From the NCBI RefSeq assembly GCF_051045985.1, contig NZ_CP157350.1:806001-870000 (forward strand): a DNA stretch of 64,000 bases, given 5' to 3'. The position numbers and the translations under genes are program-made. This document shows, piece by piece, positions 9,667 through 19,669 of the stretch (position 1 is the stretch's first letter; every line of letters begins with the position of its first letter). This DNA comes from Scardovia wiggsiae (lineage in GTDB: Bacteria > Actinomycetota > Actinomycetes > Actinomycetales > Bifidobacteriaceae). A model generated the notes under the pieces. The model had not been told where the DNA came from. It did no database searches and saw nothing but the letters and a program-made list of their open reading frames with translations.

Positions 9667-11055
9667 ATGACTGATGAGTCTGTTACTACTACCTCATCCG
9701 ATGTTGCGTCTGAAAAAGCTGAAGCTTCACAGGCACCTAAACCGTTTATCCCTTCCCCGAAAGCTTTCGCCGGCAGGACGCAGAAATCAAGTACTGTCAA
9801 TACGTACAATGCTGCGGATCTGGAGAATGCGTCTTCTTTCGGCCGTGTTGCGGAAGACGGGACTGTGTATGTCAAAGACGGCGATGACGAGCGTGAAGTC
9901 GGCCAGCTGCCAAAAGAATCCGCTGAGGGTGCACTGCACTTTTTCGCCCGAAGGTATCTTGACCTCAAGGCTAAAATCGACCGCTTCGGCCAGCGCCTTG
10001 ATGCCGGCAGCATCCGCTCCCGCGAGATCGATAATACCCTGTCCCAGCTGGATAAAGATACTGAATCCCCTGACGTTGTGGGGGATATCCCGGCGCTGAG
10101 GGACCAGCTCGAGTCGCTGAAGGCCAGATCAGTCGCAGTCAAGGAAAAACTTGCCCAGGAGCGTAAGGCAGCAGTGGCACAAGCTGCTGAAGAACGCGAA
10201 CATATCGTGGCGGAAGCTGAAGAGCTCGTTAAAGGCCTGAATGATTCAGTCAACTGGAAACAGACGGGAGACAAGCTCCAGGAGCTGTTCAGCCGGTGGC
10301 AGGAGCATCAGAAGAATTCGATCCATATTGAGCGCTCGCAGGCGGATGCACTATGGAAGCGTTTTTCGGCAGCCCGCAGTTCGTTCAACTCTGCACGGAG
10401 GTCATGGATGCAGCAGCGAGATACTGTAAGGGCTGCTGCAAAAGAACAGAAGGAAAAGATCATTGCCAGGGCTGAAGAGCTGAAAAATTCTACTGACTGG
10501 GCAGGCACTTCACGCCAGTTCAATAACCTTATGGACCAGTGGAAAGCTGCCGGCAGGGTTGGCCGCAGGTCTGAAGATGACGCTTTATGGAAGCGTTTCC
10601 GCGAAGCCGCCGATACCTTCTTCGACGCACGCCAGGCTGACCGCAATAAAACGAACGAAGACGAAGCGGAAAACCTTAAGAAAAAGGAAGAACTGCTCGT
10701 CAAAGCCCAGGCACTTGTACCGGTGAACACGGCAGAACAGGCAAAGCAGGCACGTCAGGCGCTTGCCCGTATCCAGGATGACTGGGACAGTATTGGGCAT
10801 GTGCCGCGTACAGATGTCCATCGCATCGAAAGTGCCCTTGATGATGTTGAAAAACAGATCAAAGCAGCTGAAGATGCACAGTGGGCCCAGTCAGACCCCG
10901 AGACCGATGCACGAAAATCCGATTTTGAAGTGCAGCTGAACACCCAGCTGGCAGAACTTGACAGGAAGATAGCTGCTGAGGCTGATCCGGCTAAGAAAAA
11001 AGACCTTGAGTCGGAGAAGGCAGCCAAGGAGGCATGGCTCAAGGCTATCAGCTAG
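9667..11055 (+). CDS. DUF349 repeat protein
   Basis: This is a 462-residue, highly charged, mostly helical protein with no membrane segment. It carries repeated DUF349 units in the central and C-terminal part, recognisable by the recurring pattern W-x3-F-x6-F-x4 with following basic residues, as in DALWKRFSAARSSF and DALWKRFREAADTF. Its biochemical role is not established; family members occur across actinobacteria and elsewhere. The start is set at the ATG at 9667 because AAGGAG ends 6 bases before it, whereas the upstream TTG has no room for a ribosome site. It is divergent from hisS. Its stop codon directly abuts the stop codon of rel on the other strand, leaving no space for a terminator. 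Confidence 0.9.
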   Translation: MTDESVTTTSSDVASEKAEASQAPKPFIPSPKAFAGRTQKSSTVNTYNAADLENASSFGRVAEDGTVYVKDGDDEREVGQLPKESAEGALHFFARRYLDLKAKIDRFGQRLDAGSIRSREIDNTLSQLDKDTESPDVVGDIPALRDQLESLKARSVAVKEKLAQERKAAVAQAAEEREHIVAEAEELVKGLNDSVNWKQTGDKLQELFSRWQEHQKNSIHIERSQADALWKRFSAARSSFNSARRSWMQQRDTVRAAAKEQKEKIIARAEELKNSTDWAGTSRQFNNLMDQWKAAGRVGRRSEDDALWKRFREAADTFFDARQADRNKTNEDEAENLKKKEELLVKAQALVPVNTAEQAKQARQALARIQDDWDSIGHVPRTDVHRIESALDDVEKQIKAAEDAQWAQSDPETDARKSDFEVQLNTQLAELDRKIAAEADPAKKKDLESEKAAKEAWLKAIS

Positions 11056-13413
11056 CTAAAGCTGGCGGAACCGCGGGTTTGCAGAAAGCTTGTTATCTGT
11101 TATACGGTATACGTCAAAGACCCCGTCAACTTTGCGGAGTTCAGACAGTATCCTTGACAGGTAGCTTGGTGCCGCAATTTCAAAAGTGAACTGGCACAGG
11201 GCAACACGGTCATCACCGGCGGAAACTTTTCCGGAAATGATATTAGCCCCCATATCTGCCAGCACTTTTGTAATATCGGTAAGCAGATGCCCGCGGTCAA
11301 GGGCCTCCACCTGGATTTTGACAAGGAATGTCCCTGAATTCCCTGTCCACGACACAGCTACCATACGTTCAGGATGGGTTTTCCTGAGATGCTGGGCGTT
11401 GACGCAATCTTCCCGATGCACCGAAACACCTGATCCGCGTGTAATAAAGCCGGTTATGGCATCACCCGGCACAGGGGTGCAGCATTTGGCAAGCTTGACC
11501 CATACATCGCTTACCCCTTTGACGGCGATATCCGCAGTGCTGCTGTGTTTTGATCTTGTCTGCCTGGACGGCAGGAGGGACTGCCCGATATCCTCTTCGA
11601 CTTCACCTTCCCCAGCATCTTTAACAAGATGGGATACGACATTCTGGGCTGAAACCTGCCCGTCGCCGAGCGCAGCAAAAAGCGTATCGACATTGGACAG
11701 ATTCAGGTCCTGCGCCACGCCAAGCAATGCTTCCATGCCCATAAGGGTTTGTGTAGGAAGGTTCCTCTTACGCATATAACGCATAAGCTCGTTGCGCCCT
11801 TCGTCAATCATTTCAGAACGGCGTTCTTTCGAGAACCACTGGCGGATCTTATTGCGCGCACGCGGGCTTTTAACAAAATTCAGCCAGTCGCGGGAAGGCC
11901 CCTGTGTATCAGATTTGGAGGTAAGGATCTCTACAGTGTCCCCAGTTTCCAGAAGGGTATCCAGCGGGACAAGCCGCCCATTGACGCGCGCGCCCATCGT
12001 CCGATGCCCGACTTCGGTATGGACTGAATACGCAAAATCGACCGGTGTGCCTCCCTGAGGGACTGAAACTATCCTCCCTTTAGGGGTAAACACATAAACT
12101 TCGGCAGCTCCCAGATCCTTTTTAAGCGATCCGAGGAACTCATCTGAATCCGGGGTCTCACTTGTCCAGTCAGCCAGCTGCTGGATCCACCTGAGGTTAT
12201 CAGCCTCCGTAAGCTCCTGAGGCTCTTCGGCCTGCGGCCGCAGGCCGATATCCTTTTCACGTTCCTTATCTGACTGGTCAGGCTTGGACAATGCCCGCCC
12301 GGACTGCCCGTTAGCCTTATACTTCCAATGTGCTGCGATCCCGAATTCTGCCCTGCGGTGCATATCCCACGTACGGATCTGTATTTCTACAGGTTTCCCG
12401 CCCGGCCCGACAACTGTTGTATGCAAAGACTGGTACATATTCAGTTTAGGCATGGCAACATAATCTTTGAATCTGCCCGGAAGGGGCTTCCACCGTGCGT
12501 GCACAGCGCCGAGCGCAGCGTAACAGTCCCGTATGGAATCAACAATGACCCTGACGCCTACAAGGTCATAAATATTCTCAAAATCATGGCCTCTGACGAT
12601 CATCTTCTGATAAATGCTGAAATAGTCTTTTGGCCTGCCCGTTACATAAGCTTTAATATTCTGCGCATCAAGGTCATGGTTGATGTCGTCAAGGATCCGG
12701 GCCAGGAACTCGTCCCTGTGACCGGCGCGCTTCTGGACCAGCAGGACGATCTCGTGATATATCTTTGGATGGAGCGACTTGAATGACAGCTCTTCGAGCT
12801 CAGTTTTGATGGCATTCATCCCCAGCCGGTTTGCCAGAGGCGCATACACGTCAAGCGTCTCCTGCGCCTTTTTCTGCGCACTGGATTCTTTGACATAGCG
12901 CCAGGTACGGGCATTATGCACCCTGTCTGCAAGTTTGACGACCAGTACACGGACATCCCGGCTCATTGCCACGACCATTTTACGGATAGTCTCAGCCTGC
13001 GCACTGTCACCGACATCCATTTTCGTCAGTTTCGTTACCCCATCAACAAGGCCCGCAACAGTATCGCCAAATTCAGCACGGCATTCATCGAGGGTGTACT
13101 CGGTATCTTCAACAGTGTCATGGAGAAGCCCCGCTGCTACGACTTTAGGGCTCATGCCCAAGTCTGCAAGTATCTGCGCAACTGCTATGGGATGGATGAT
13201 ATAGGGCTCGCCGGAGCGCCTCTGCTGATGCGAATGCTGGATAACAGCGCGCTTATATGCTTTCCGGAGTATAGACAGGTCACTGTCAGGATAATGGTAA
13301 CGGACTGACTGCCAGATCGGCAGAAGAGGGTTGGCGGGATCTGTGCTGATCTCGGTACCAAGCTGGCGCGCAAGGGCATCTTCATCGCTCAGCTGCTGAT
13401 GCGGATCACTCAT
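11056..13413 (-). CDS. rel: Bifunctional (p)ppGpp synthetase/hydrolase, long Rel
   Basis: This long RelA/SpoT-family enzyme makes and degrades the stringent-response alarmone (p)ppGpp. The 785 residues show an intact HD hydrolase domain (HD at 98-99 and ED at 102-103 in LLHDTVEDTEYT), so hydrolysis should work. The synthetase domain carries GRPKDYFSIYQKM near 259-271 and the RFKD signature at 314-317, which marks bifunctional Rel rather than RelA. A TGS domain follows near 433-495, a zinc-finger region with paired cysteines (KCCTPVPG) near 645, and an ACT domain over the last 80 residues. The ATG follows a GGAGG site by 4 bases. A second, small synthetase lies at 45.0 kb. Confidence 0.96.
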   Translation of the reverse strand: MSDPHQQLSDEDALARQLGTEISTDPANPLLPIWQSVRYHYPDSDLSILRKAYKRAVIQHSHQQRRSGEPYIIHPIAVAQILADLGMSPKVVAAGLLHDTVEDTEYTLDECRAEFGDTVAGLVDGVTKLTKMDVGDSAQAETIRKMVVAMSRDVRVLVVKLADRVHNARTWRYVKESSAQKKAQETLDVYAPLANRLGMNAIKTELEELSFKSLHPKIYHEIVLLVQKRAGHRDEFLARILDDINHDLDAQNIKAYVTGRPKDYFSIYQKMIVRGHDFENIYDLVGVRVIVDSIRDCYAALGAVHARWKPLPGRFKDYVAMPKLNMYQSLHTTVVGPGGKPVEIQIRTWDMHRRAEFGIAAHWKYKANGQSGRALSKPDQSDKEREKDIGLRPQAEEPQELTEADNLRWIQQLADWTSETPDSDEFLGSLKKDLGAAEVYVFTPKGRIVSVPQGGTPVDFAYSVHTEVGHRTMGARVNGRLVPLDTLLETGDTVEILTSKSDTQGPSRDWLNFVKSPRARNKIRQWFSKERRSEMIDEGRNELMRYMRKRNLPTQTLMGMEALLGVAQDLNLSNVDTLFAALGDGQVSAQNVVSHLVKDAGEGEVEEDIGQSLLPSRQTRSKHSSTADIAVKGVSDVWVKLAKCCTPVPGDAITGFITRGSGVSVHREDCVNAQHLRKTHPERMVAVSWTGNSGTFLVKIQVEALDRGHLLTDITKVLADMGANIISGKVSAGDDRVALCQFTFEIAAPSYLSRILSELRKVDGVFDVYRITDNKLSANPRFRQL

Positions 13414-13461
13414 AGCGCCTCCTCGGATATACAGCTATCCTATACAACAGCCCCGAAAATC

Positions 13462-13941
13462 CTAATCTGAGACACCCGTAGAGCCAAACCCATTCTGAGC
13501 ACGGTCAGACCCGGGCAGTACCTCTGCTTTTATGAAACGTGCCTCTGCATATCTCTGGATAACGAGCTGGGCGATCCTGTCACCGGCATCAAAATGCACA
13601 GTCTCATCCGGATCAAGATTGATAAGCGGGACTTTGATCTCACCGCGGTATCCTGCGTCAATAGTCCCCGGCGCATTAAGGACAGTTATTCCACGTTTTA
13701 CGGCCAGGCCTGAACGGGGATGGACCAGCCCGACATAGCCTTCAGGCAGCGCAACAGATATCCCTGTAGGCACCAGGGCGCGTTCAAACGGTTTCAGTTC
13801 GAACCCCTGCACACAGCGCAGGTCACATCCTGCATCACCTTGATGCGCATACCCCAGGCCTGCCGCTTCAATATCCGGGTCACTGTACGTGATCAGCACT
13901 TCAACATTTTCAGGCCCGTTATACGTTCTGTCATCTGCCAT
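13462..13941 (-). CDS. dut: dUTP diphosphatase
   Basis: This trimeric dUTPase hydrolyses dUTP to dUMP and pyrophosphate, keeping uracil out of DNA and supplying dTMP synthesis. The 159-residue protein has the five family motifs in order, including GDAGCDLR, HPRSGLAVKRG, NAPGTIDAGYRGE and RIAQLVIQRY, and ends in the glycine-rich RAQNGFGSTGV flap. I start it at the ATG at 13941, which overlaps the TAA of the DUF4193 gene in a TAATG arrangement; the frame is open a few codons upstream, but that would run further into its neighbour. The overlap means coupled translation with DUF4193. It sits 48 bases upstream of rel on the same strand. Confidence 0.95.
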   Translation of the reverse strand: MADDRTYNGPENVEVLITYSDPDIEAAGLGYAHQGDAGCDLRCVQGFELKPFERALVPTGISVALPEGYVGLVHPRSGLAVKRGITVLNAPGTIDAGYRGEIKVPLINLDPDETVHFDAGDRIAQLVIQRYAEARFIKAEVLPGSDRAQNGFGSTGVSD

Positions 13942-14234
13942 TATGCAGCACAGTCCTTGCATACGGGTTTGCCGTTTTCATAATGGTCAAGGAGCCGGCG
14001 GTTATATACAAGGAAACACTCAGAGCACACAAATTCATCGCCCTGCTGAGGGATAACGGTAACAGAAGAGTCCTCATTGCTGAGATCCGCACCTGGAAGC
14101 TCATAATCTTCCGCAATGGCATTCTCGTCGTCATCCAAATCAGAGGCCTGATCCTGACGGGTACTGTTGGACAGCGCTTCCAGCGATTCTTCATCCTCGT
14201 CTTTGGACCGAGGTGTATCGTAGTCTTGTGCCAT
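13941..14234 (-). CDS. DUF4193 small zinc-ribbon protein
   Basis: This is a 97-residue acidic protein of the actinobacterial DUF4193 family. Its first 60 residues are rich in Asp and Glu. The C-terminal third has two CxxC pairs (FVCSECFLVYN and KPVCKDCAA), which should bind one zinc ion. The ATG at 14234 follows a GAAAGG site; longer readings of the frame are not supported. Mycobacterial relatives are near sigA and dut, and the same neighbourhood is seen here. Its function is not firmly known; a zinc-ribbon transcription or ribosome-associated role is only a guess. It is the first gene of a unit with dut and perhaps rel. Confidence 0.88.
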   Translation of the reverse strand: MAQDYDTPRSKDEDEESLEALSNSTRQDQASDLDDDENAIAEDYELPGADLSNEDSSVTVIPQQGDEFVCSECFLVYNRRLLDHYENGKPVCKDCAA

Positions 14235-14379
14235 ACATAGCCTTTCGTCAAAAAATGGATACGCGCCATAGAATACACGAAATTCTGGATTTGGCAACAC
14301 CGACACGACGTGTTTCTGTGCAAAATGTAAAAATCTTCCGATAAGATGGGATACAACACCTAATAAGTGAGGTACTTTT

Positions 14380-15588
14380 ATGGCTGACCCGCAGGTAAAC
14401 CAGGCGGTTTTTATTGCCGTTGACGATAACGGCGCCTTGATCTTTGAGGAGACCCGCACACATAACAGGTTCACTGTAAGCATAAGCGATGATCTTGAGA
14501 AAGGTATTTTGGCGGCGCGGCAAATAGTATCAGACAATTCAGGGCCAGCGCAGCCGCACCAGCTCAAGACGCTCCCTATCCGGCAGATACAGGTCCTTAC
14601 GCGGGAAGGCAAGTCCCCGGAAGAGATACATCAGGAATATGATGTTGAGATCGCCCTGATACGGCGTTTTGCACAGCAGGTCGAGCAGGAGAAAAGCTTC
14701 ACCATAGCGCAGTTCCTTAACTCTGCAGTCAAGAATGACGATAAGCTTGCCCCCCATACTACTGTTGAGCAGCTGCTTATGCAATCCATGCATAATTACG
14801 GTGCAGATTACAACACTATCTCCTGGCGGGCCACCAGGGTTGGCCGCGATCCGTGGCGCATCAGGGCACAGTTCGCTGCCGCAGGGCGCACAGCAACAGC
14901 TGAGTGGTCGTATAATACCCGCACAAGCACTATTGTATGCCTGAACAAAACTGCGCAGAAGCTTTTTGGGGTGTTTGGAGCCAATACAAGCCCTGTGGAT
15001 CATGAGCTGTTCGGCAACACCGGCGACGACGGGCTCGGCAGCCCTGATATCAATACGCGGGGCCCGCTCGCCCCGCAATGGATGAGCGGCGATGGGGAAA
15101 AACCCCGGGCAGATGCCGGCCAGGGGTCTGCAGCAACCCCATCCGACGCGGATACCGGTACTGCCGGCCCCCGTCCAGAGGAGAGCCGGTCCGCAGTTTC
15201 CCGGACGGACGCCGTCCCTTCCTCCTCCAATACGGGCGGACAGATTCCGGACAGCACAGATAACAATACCGGCAGCGGCACGAAAGCTGAGGCACAGAGG
15301 CAGCACCGTATGGGTACCCTGTTCTCATTCGGGCGCACATCCCGGGCTGCAGAAAAGGACAGGAAAAACACCGGCAGCACTGCAGACAACGCAGACACTG
15401 CTGATAATGCTGATAGGGATATGCCCGGACTGCAGAAGAAGCATACGGGGAAACACTCCGGGCCTGAGGCCGGATCCTCCGGCAGCCCGCAGGATCAGGC
15501 TGACAGCAGCCAGGGACAGAAAACAAAGAAAAAAGCACGGCGCCGCTCATCTGTCCCTCAATGGGATGAAATACTTTTTGGAGAATAA
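14380..15588 (+). CDS. sepH: SepH-like cell-division protein (DUF3071)
   Basis: This is a homologue of SepH, which in Streptomyces and mycobacteria binds FtsZ and stimulates its assembly. The N-terminal 180 residues are the conserved DUF3071 domain, with a helix-turn-helix-like segment (GKSPEEIHQEYDVEIALIRRFAQQVEQE) near residues 84-110. The rest, from about 200 to 402, is a low-complexity region rich in Ser, Asp, Gly and Ala, and ends in the basic patch KKKARRRSS followed by VPQWDEILFGE. The conserved short C-terminal motif after a disordered linker is typical of the family. A GAGGT site precedes the ATG. It is divergent from the DUF4193-dut genes, the usual arrangement near sigA. Confidence 0.9.
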   Translation: MADPQVNQAVFIAVDDNGALIFEETRTHNRFTVSISDDLEKGILAARQIVSDNSGPAQPHQLKTLPIRQIQVLTREGKSPEEIHQEYDVEIALIRRFAQQVEQEKSFTIAQFLNSAVKNDDKLAPHTTVEQLLMQSMHNYGADYNTISWRATRVGRDPWRIRAQFAAAGRTATAEWSYNTRTSTIVCLNKTAQKLFGVFGANTSPVDHELFGNTGDDGLGSPDINTRGPLAPQWMSGDGEKPRADAGQGSAATPSDADTGTAGPRPEESRSAVSRTDAVPSSSNTGGQIPDSTDNNTGSGTKAEAQRQHRMGTLFSFGRTSRAAEKDRKNTGSTADNADTADNADRDMPGLQKKHTGKHSGPEAGSSGSPQDQADSSQGQKTKKKARRRSSVPQWDEILFGE

Positions 15589-15648
15589 TTTATCGGAGGA
15601 CAGGCTGCAGGTGTTCCGGAATGCGGGATATCAGCATCATATGCTGTC

Positions 15649-16863
15649 TCAGATAACGTCAATCAGCAGAGGTATGTCAGTTTCCAAGCCTGTCGCACCT
15701 CCGTGCACTGACGGCAGGCGCGTAGCGCTGTCCTCCTGGAACCGGGAATCAACCAGGGTTGCATTGCCCCGGGGCACAACAATAACATCACCAATCACAG
15801 CATATGCTTCGGTACTCACATAACCGTAGAATCCCTGTGAAATGGCTTCTTCTTTAAGATAGACGTCTGCGCGGCCTTCCATGAACCCGGAATACGCATG
15901 GTATATTTTACGGGCATTGTCCAGGCGTTCCTGATCATTACGCCCTTCAGCATACAGCATGACATTGCGCGGCTCTCCCCCGATATGGCTTACATGCGGC
16001 CACAGCGCTGGATTCTCTGCAATATCTGTGCGGCTCCCGGGATCAGCATTGATCATCCCGTGGTCGGCTGTAATAATAATACATGTGCCCGCGGGGAGAT
16101 TCTGCCGCAGTACGGCAAGCTGCCGGTCAGCCTTTTCAAGCGCCTCTGTCCACCGGCTGCTGTCGAGGCCATAGCGATGCCCGGCTGCATCCACATCGGG
16201 GATATATATATACGTAACGCCGGGTGTACGCCCGGCAAAGGCTGCTTCCCGGATACGTTCGCCGGGTGTACGGCCCGCACGGTAATCGCTGCCTCTCAGG
16301 GCCGCAGCTGTAAGGGACGACTTTTTGAACTTCGGCAGCCCTACTGCCGTCACCCGTACAGATTGGCGGGACAGCTGCTCAAAAACCGTGGGCTGGACCT
16401 GGAGCTCCCTGGGATCCGGTGCGTTGAGGAATGACAGCATCTGTGCAATCCTGCCGGTTGACGGATTAAGCTGTGTATATCCGGTAATACCTGTAAGGCC
16501 GGGGCATGTCCCTGTACCGAAAGTCCCCATCGCCACTGCAGTAGTACTGGGGAAACACGTGGAGACAGGCCGGTCATTGCCTTCCGACAGTATAAGCGAC
16601 CGCAGGTAAGGGGCGTGCCCCCGCCTGTCATACAGGTTATGGAACCCGAGACCGTCAATAAGCACAACAACAACTGATGCTGCATGCGGTATGCCGAGTA
16701 TTTCCCTGTCCTGTTCGGGGTCAGTATGTACCGCAGAAGATACCGGTATCCCAATGGCTGCGCTCACAGCGGGAAGGACAGCGCTTAAATGCCGCGGCTG
16801 GGCGTACCTGCCTCCGCGGCCTGATATCCCGGATGGTATCCGTGAAAAACCCTGCCTGTCCAC
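15649..16863 (-). CDS. Type I phosphodiesterase / nucleotide pyrophosphatase family protein
   Basis: This 404-residue protein belongs to the alkaline-phosphatase-like superfamily. It has a metal-binding VVLIDGLGFHNL near residue 87, the likely Thr nucleophile in FPSTTAVAMGTFGTG near 125-140, a DVDAAGHRYG motif near 244, and ADHGMI near 287. No signal peptide or membrane segment is visible, so it should be cytoplasmic. The substrate is unknown; a phosphodiester or nucleotide is likely. In actinobacteria this gene commonly lies close to sepH and sigA, as here. The start codon is uncertain, because the first 40 residues are poorly conserved in character and an internal start is possible. It converges with sepH. 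Confidence 0.87.
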   Translation of the reverse strand: MDRQGFSRIPSGISGRGGRYAQPRHLSAVLPAVSAAIGIPVSSAVHTDPEQDREILGIPHAASVVVVLIDGLGFHNLYDRRGHAPYLRSLILSEGNDRPVSTCFPSTTAVAMGTFGTGTCPGLTGITGYTQLNPSTGRIAQMLSFLNAPDPRELQVQPTVFEQLSRQSVRVTAVGLPKFKKSSLTAAALRGSDYRAGRTPGERIREAAFAGRTPGVTYIYIPDVDAAGHRYGLDSSRWTEALEKADRQLAVLRQNLPAGTCIIITADHGMINADPGSRTDIAENPALWPHVSHIGGEPRNVMLYAEGRNDQERLDNARKIYHAYSGFMEGRADVYLKEEAISQGFYGYVSTEAYAVIGDVIVVPRGNATLVDSRFQEDSATRLPSVHGGATGLETDIPLLIDVI

Positions 16864-16940
16864 GGCTTTATTGTAACGCCTGCACGATATATGTTTTCGA
16901 GGCTGTTGTGGATAATACTAAATGAGCGCAAAGGAGATAT

Positions 16941-19604
16941 ATGCCGAAGCACCGGACGCATGCTGCAAGTTATGACCCTCGGACTGTCAAGCAGAATATT
17001 GTTGATACCCCGCTGAATGAGGAAATGAGCACCTCATTCCTTGCCTACGCATACTCTGTGATCTATGCCCGCGCACTCCCCGATGCACGCGACGGGCTGA
17101 AACCTGTGCAGCGCCGTATCATCTATCAGATGGGACAGATGAATCTGACCCCCGACAGGCCTTATATGAAATCCGCAAGGGTCGTTGGCGAAGTCATGGG
17201 CAAGCTGCACCCTCACGGCGATTCGGCGATCTACGAAGCTATGGTGCGCCTTGCACAGCCATTTGCCATGAGGCTCCCCCTCGTTGACGGGCACGGCAAT
17301 TTTGGCTCCCTGGATGACGGCCCCGCTGCATCACGGTATACTGAGGCGAGGCTGGCTCCTTCGGCATCGGGGATGAATGAATCTATCAGCGAAGATACAG
17401 TCGATTTCACCCCGAACTATGACAACAAGCTTGAAGAGCCTGCAGTGCTCCCTTCCGCAATCCCCAATCTGCTTGTTAACGGCGCATCCGGCATTGCCGT
17501 CGGTATGGCGACAAATATGGCGACACACAATCTCGGTGAAGTCGTTGCCGGGGCAAAATATCTGATGCAGCATCCGGATGCAACCACCGAAGACCTTATG
17601 CATTACATCCCCGGGCCGGATATGCCGGGTGGCGGCATTATTATGGGGCGTGACGGCATCCGCGAAGCATACCATACAGGCCGCGGGTCTTTCAGCACAC
17701 GTGCGGCGACCCATATTGAAAATGTCACAGCCCGGAAAAAAGCTATTGTAGTAACAGAACTGCCGTTTATGGTAGGTCCGGAGAAGGTCCTTGAACGTAT
17801 CTCTGAAGGTGTTAAAAATAAGAAGCTTGACGGTATCAGCGGCGCTATCGATCTGACAGACAGGCATAATGGTACACGGCTCGTTATCGAGATCAAAACA
17901 GGTTTTGACCCGCATGCCGTCCTGGGCCAGCTGTTCAAATACACCCCTCTGGAAGATTCATTCACTATCAATAATGTTGCCCTGGTGGACGGCCGTCCGC
18001 ACACTATGGGGCTTAAAGAAATGCTGTCAGTGTGGATCGGGCATCGGCGCAGCGTTATAACCCGCAGGAGCGAATACCGAAAAAGGAAAGCAGAGGAACG
18101 CCTGCATCTTGTTGACGGACTGCTCCTTGCGCTGATCGATATTGATGAAGTAATCGAAGTGATCCGGACCTCCGATAATGCCGACGCTGCAAAAACCCGG
18201 CTTATGGCAGTTTTCGACCTTGACGGCATCCAGGCACAGTATATCCTCGACCTGCGGCTGCGCAGGCTGACAAAAATGAGCCGGATCGAGCTTGAGGCTG
18301 AGCGTGACGACCTCCAGCGCGAAATAGCACGCCTGAAAGAGATCCTGTCATCAGACGAAGCCCGCGATATGGTTGTCATCCGGTCAATGGATGATGCTGC
18401 TGCCCAGTGGGATACACCCAGACGGACCGTCCTGCTTGATATGGATGGATCCGGCGATTTTGTCGGGGTCCCTGAAGCAGCCTCACGTATGGAACTCAGC
18501 CCTGCCGGAACGGACAGTATCACTGCTGCTGTTTCAGCTTCATCTGCGCTTTCCGCTGCTCCTGCCTCAGCACGCTCTGCAGGGACGCTTGAACTGGAAG
18601 ACAAACCCTGCGCTATTATATTCAGTGCTGACGGCCTTATAGCCCGTACATCGCCAAGTGCGCTGGACATATGGGGGTCCCGGACTGTCCAACCTCCTCG
18701 GGCAGCCAGCGATACCATCCTTGCGGCTATACCTTCAACTACCCGTTCAATATACGGCATCATTACCTCACAAGGCCGTCTGGTCACTGCCCACAGCGCA
18801 GACCTTCCCAACCTTCCTGCAGCTGTCCCCCTCAGCACCCGGGGCGGGGTACGGGCTGATGAGCTGCTGGGGATGACGGACAGCACCGACCCCGTTGCGG
18901 GGGAAAAAGCTGTTACCGTTATCCCGCTCAGTACCGGCAGCACCAGCGATCCGAACAATGCAGGCGCCCCTGCCCCGGCACCGCTTGCCATAGGCACCCG
19001 GAACGGGACAGTAAAGCGCTGGAATGGCGACGCGCCTTCAACTATGGATTCATGGTCCGTAATTGACCTTAAAGAAGGCGACGAAGTAGTATTCGCAGCA
19101 GCAGCTGAGGATGCCGACCGCCTGGTCTTTATCTCAAGTGATTCCAGCCTCCTGACATATACGGCAGGGAATGTACGGCCTCAGGGGCGTAATGCTGCAG
19201 GGATGGGAGGCATCCGCCTCTCCCCCGGATGCACCGTCACATCCTTCAATGTCATACCGGCAGGAAAGGTCGCATGGGTACCGGGCAGCGACGACCCCTA
19301 CGCCGCCCCTTCAGGGGCAGTTGTAGTTACCGTAGCCGGTGATGCTGACGCCCTGCCGGGAACGGATAACGGGAGCGCAAAGATAACGCCCCTCGAAAAA
19401 TACCCTACTAAGGGAAGGAACACAGGAGGCGTGCGTTCGCACCGCTTCCTGAAAGGCGAAAATGCCCTTATTGCATCATGGGCCGGACAATACCCCGTAC
19501 TGGCTTCTGCACAGAACGGCAACCCGATACCGCTTCCCGAGCCTACAGACAGGCGGGATGCATCCGGACAGGACCTTCCGGCCTCTGTGGCTTATCTGTC
19601 GTAA
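16941..19604 (+). CDS. parC: DNA topoisomerase IV / gyrase-like subunit A
   Basis: This is the breaking-rejoining subunit of a type II topoisomerase. The 887 residues include the winged-helix catalytic core with active-site Tyr133 in AASRYTEARL. The quinolone-determining region reads HPHGDSAIYEAM, with Ser95 and Glu99 in the two key positions; Glu rather than Asp at the second position resembles ParC more than GyrA. The C-terminal beta-pinwheel follows from about residue 510, after a Ser/Ala-rich linker (around 530-550). An AAAGGAG site precedes the ATG. It faces parE tail to tail and lies beside sigA, so it is the second type II enzyme, distinct from the gyrase genes usually found near oriC. 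Confidence 0.9.
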   Translation: MPKHRTHAASYDPRTVKQNIVDTPLNEEMSTSFLAYAYSVIYARALPDARDGLKPVQRRIIYQMGQMNLTPDRPYMKSARVVGEVMGKLHPHGDSAIYEAMVRLAQPFAMRLPLVDGHGNFGSLDDGPAASRYTEARLAPSASGMNESISEDTVDFTPNYDNKLEEPAVLPSAIPNLLVNGASGIAVGMATNMATHNLGEVVAGAKYLMQHPDATTEDLMHYIPGPDMPGGGIIMGRDGIREAYHTGRGSFSTRAATHIENVTARKKAIVVTELPFMVGPEKVLERISEGVKNKKLDGISGAIDLTDRHNGTRLVIEIKTGFDPHAVLGQLFKYTPLEDSFTINNVALVDGRPHTMGLKEMLSVWIGHRRSVITRRSEYRKRKAEERLHLVDGLLLALIDIDEVIEVIRTSDNADAAKTRLMAVFDLDGIQAQYILDLRLRRLTKMSRIELEAERDDLQREIARLKEILSSDEARDMVVIRSMDDAAAQWDTPRRTVLLDMDGSGDFVGVPEAASRMELSPAGTDSITAAVSASSALSAAPASARSAGTLELEDKPCAIIFSADGLIARTSPSALDIWGSRTVQPPRAASDTILAAIPSTTRSIYGIITSQGRLVTAHSADLPNLPAAVPLSTRGGVRADELLGMTDSTDPVAGEKAVTVIPLSTGSTSDPNNAGAPAPAPLAIGTRNGTVKRWNGDAPSTMDSWSVIDLKEGDEVVFAAAAEDADRLVFISSDSSLLTYTAGNVRPQGRNAAGMGGIRLSPGCTVTSFNVIPAGKVAWVPGSDDPYAAPSGAVVVTVAGDADALPGTDNGSAKITPLEKYPTKGRNTGGVRSHRFLKGENALIASWAGQYPVLASAQNGNPIPLPEPTDRRDASGQDLPASVAYLS

Positions 19605-19669
19605 TATACATTCAGACACTGGATATACAAAAATCCGCCGCAGTACTCCTCACCGCATGCCGGCCCACC

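Noticed and set aside
17603..18997. Long open frame (464 codons) on the minus strand inside parC
   Set aside because: It is Ser/Arg-rich, has no recognisable domain and mirrors the conserved ParC frame. It is a shadow of codon bias.
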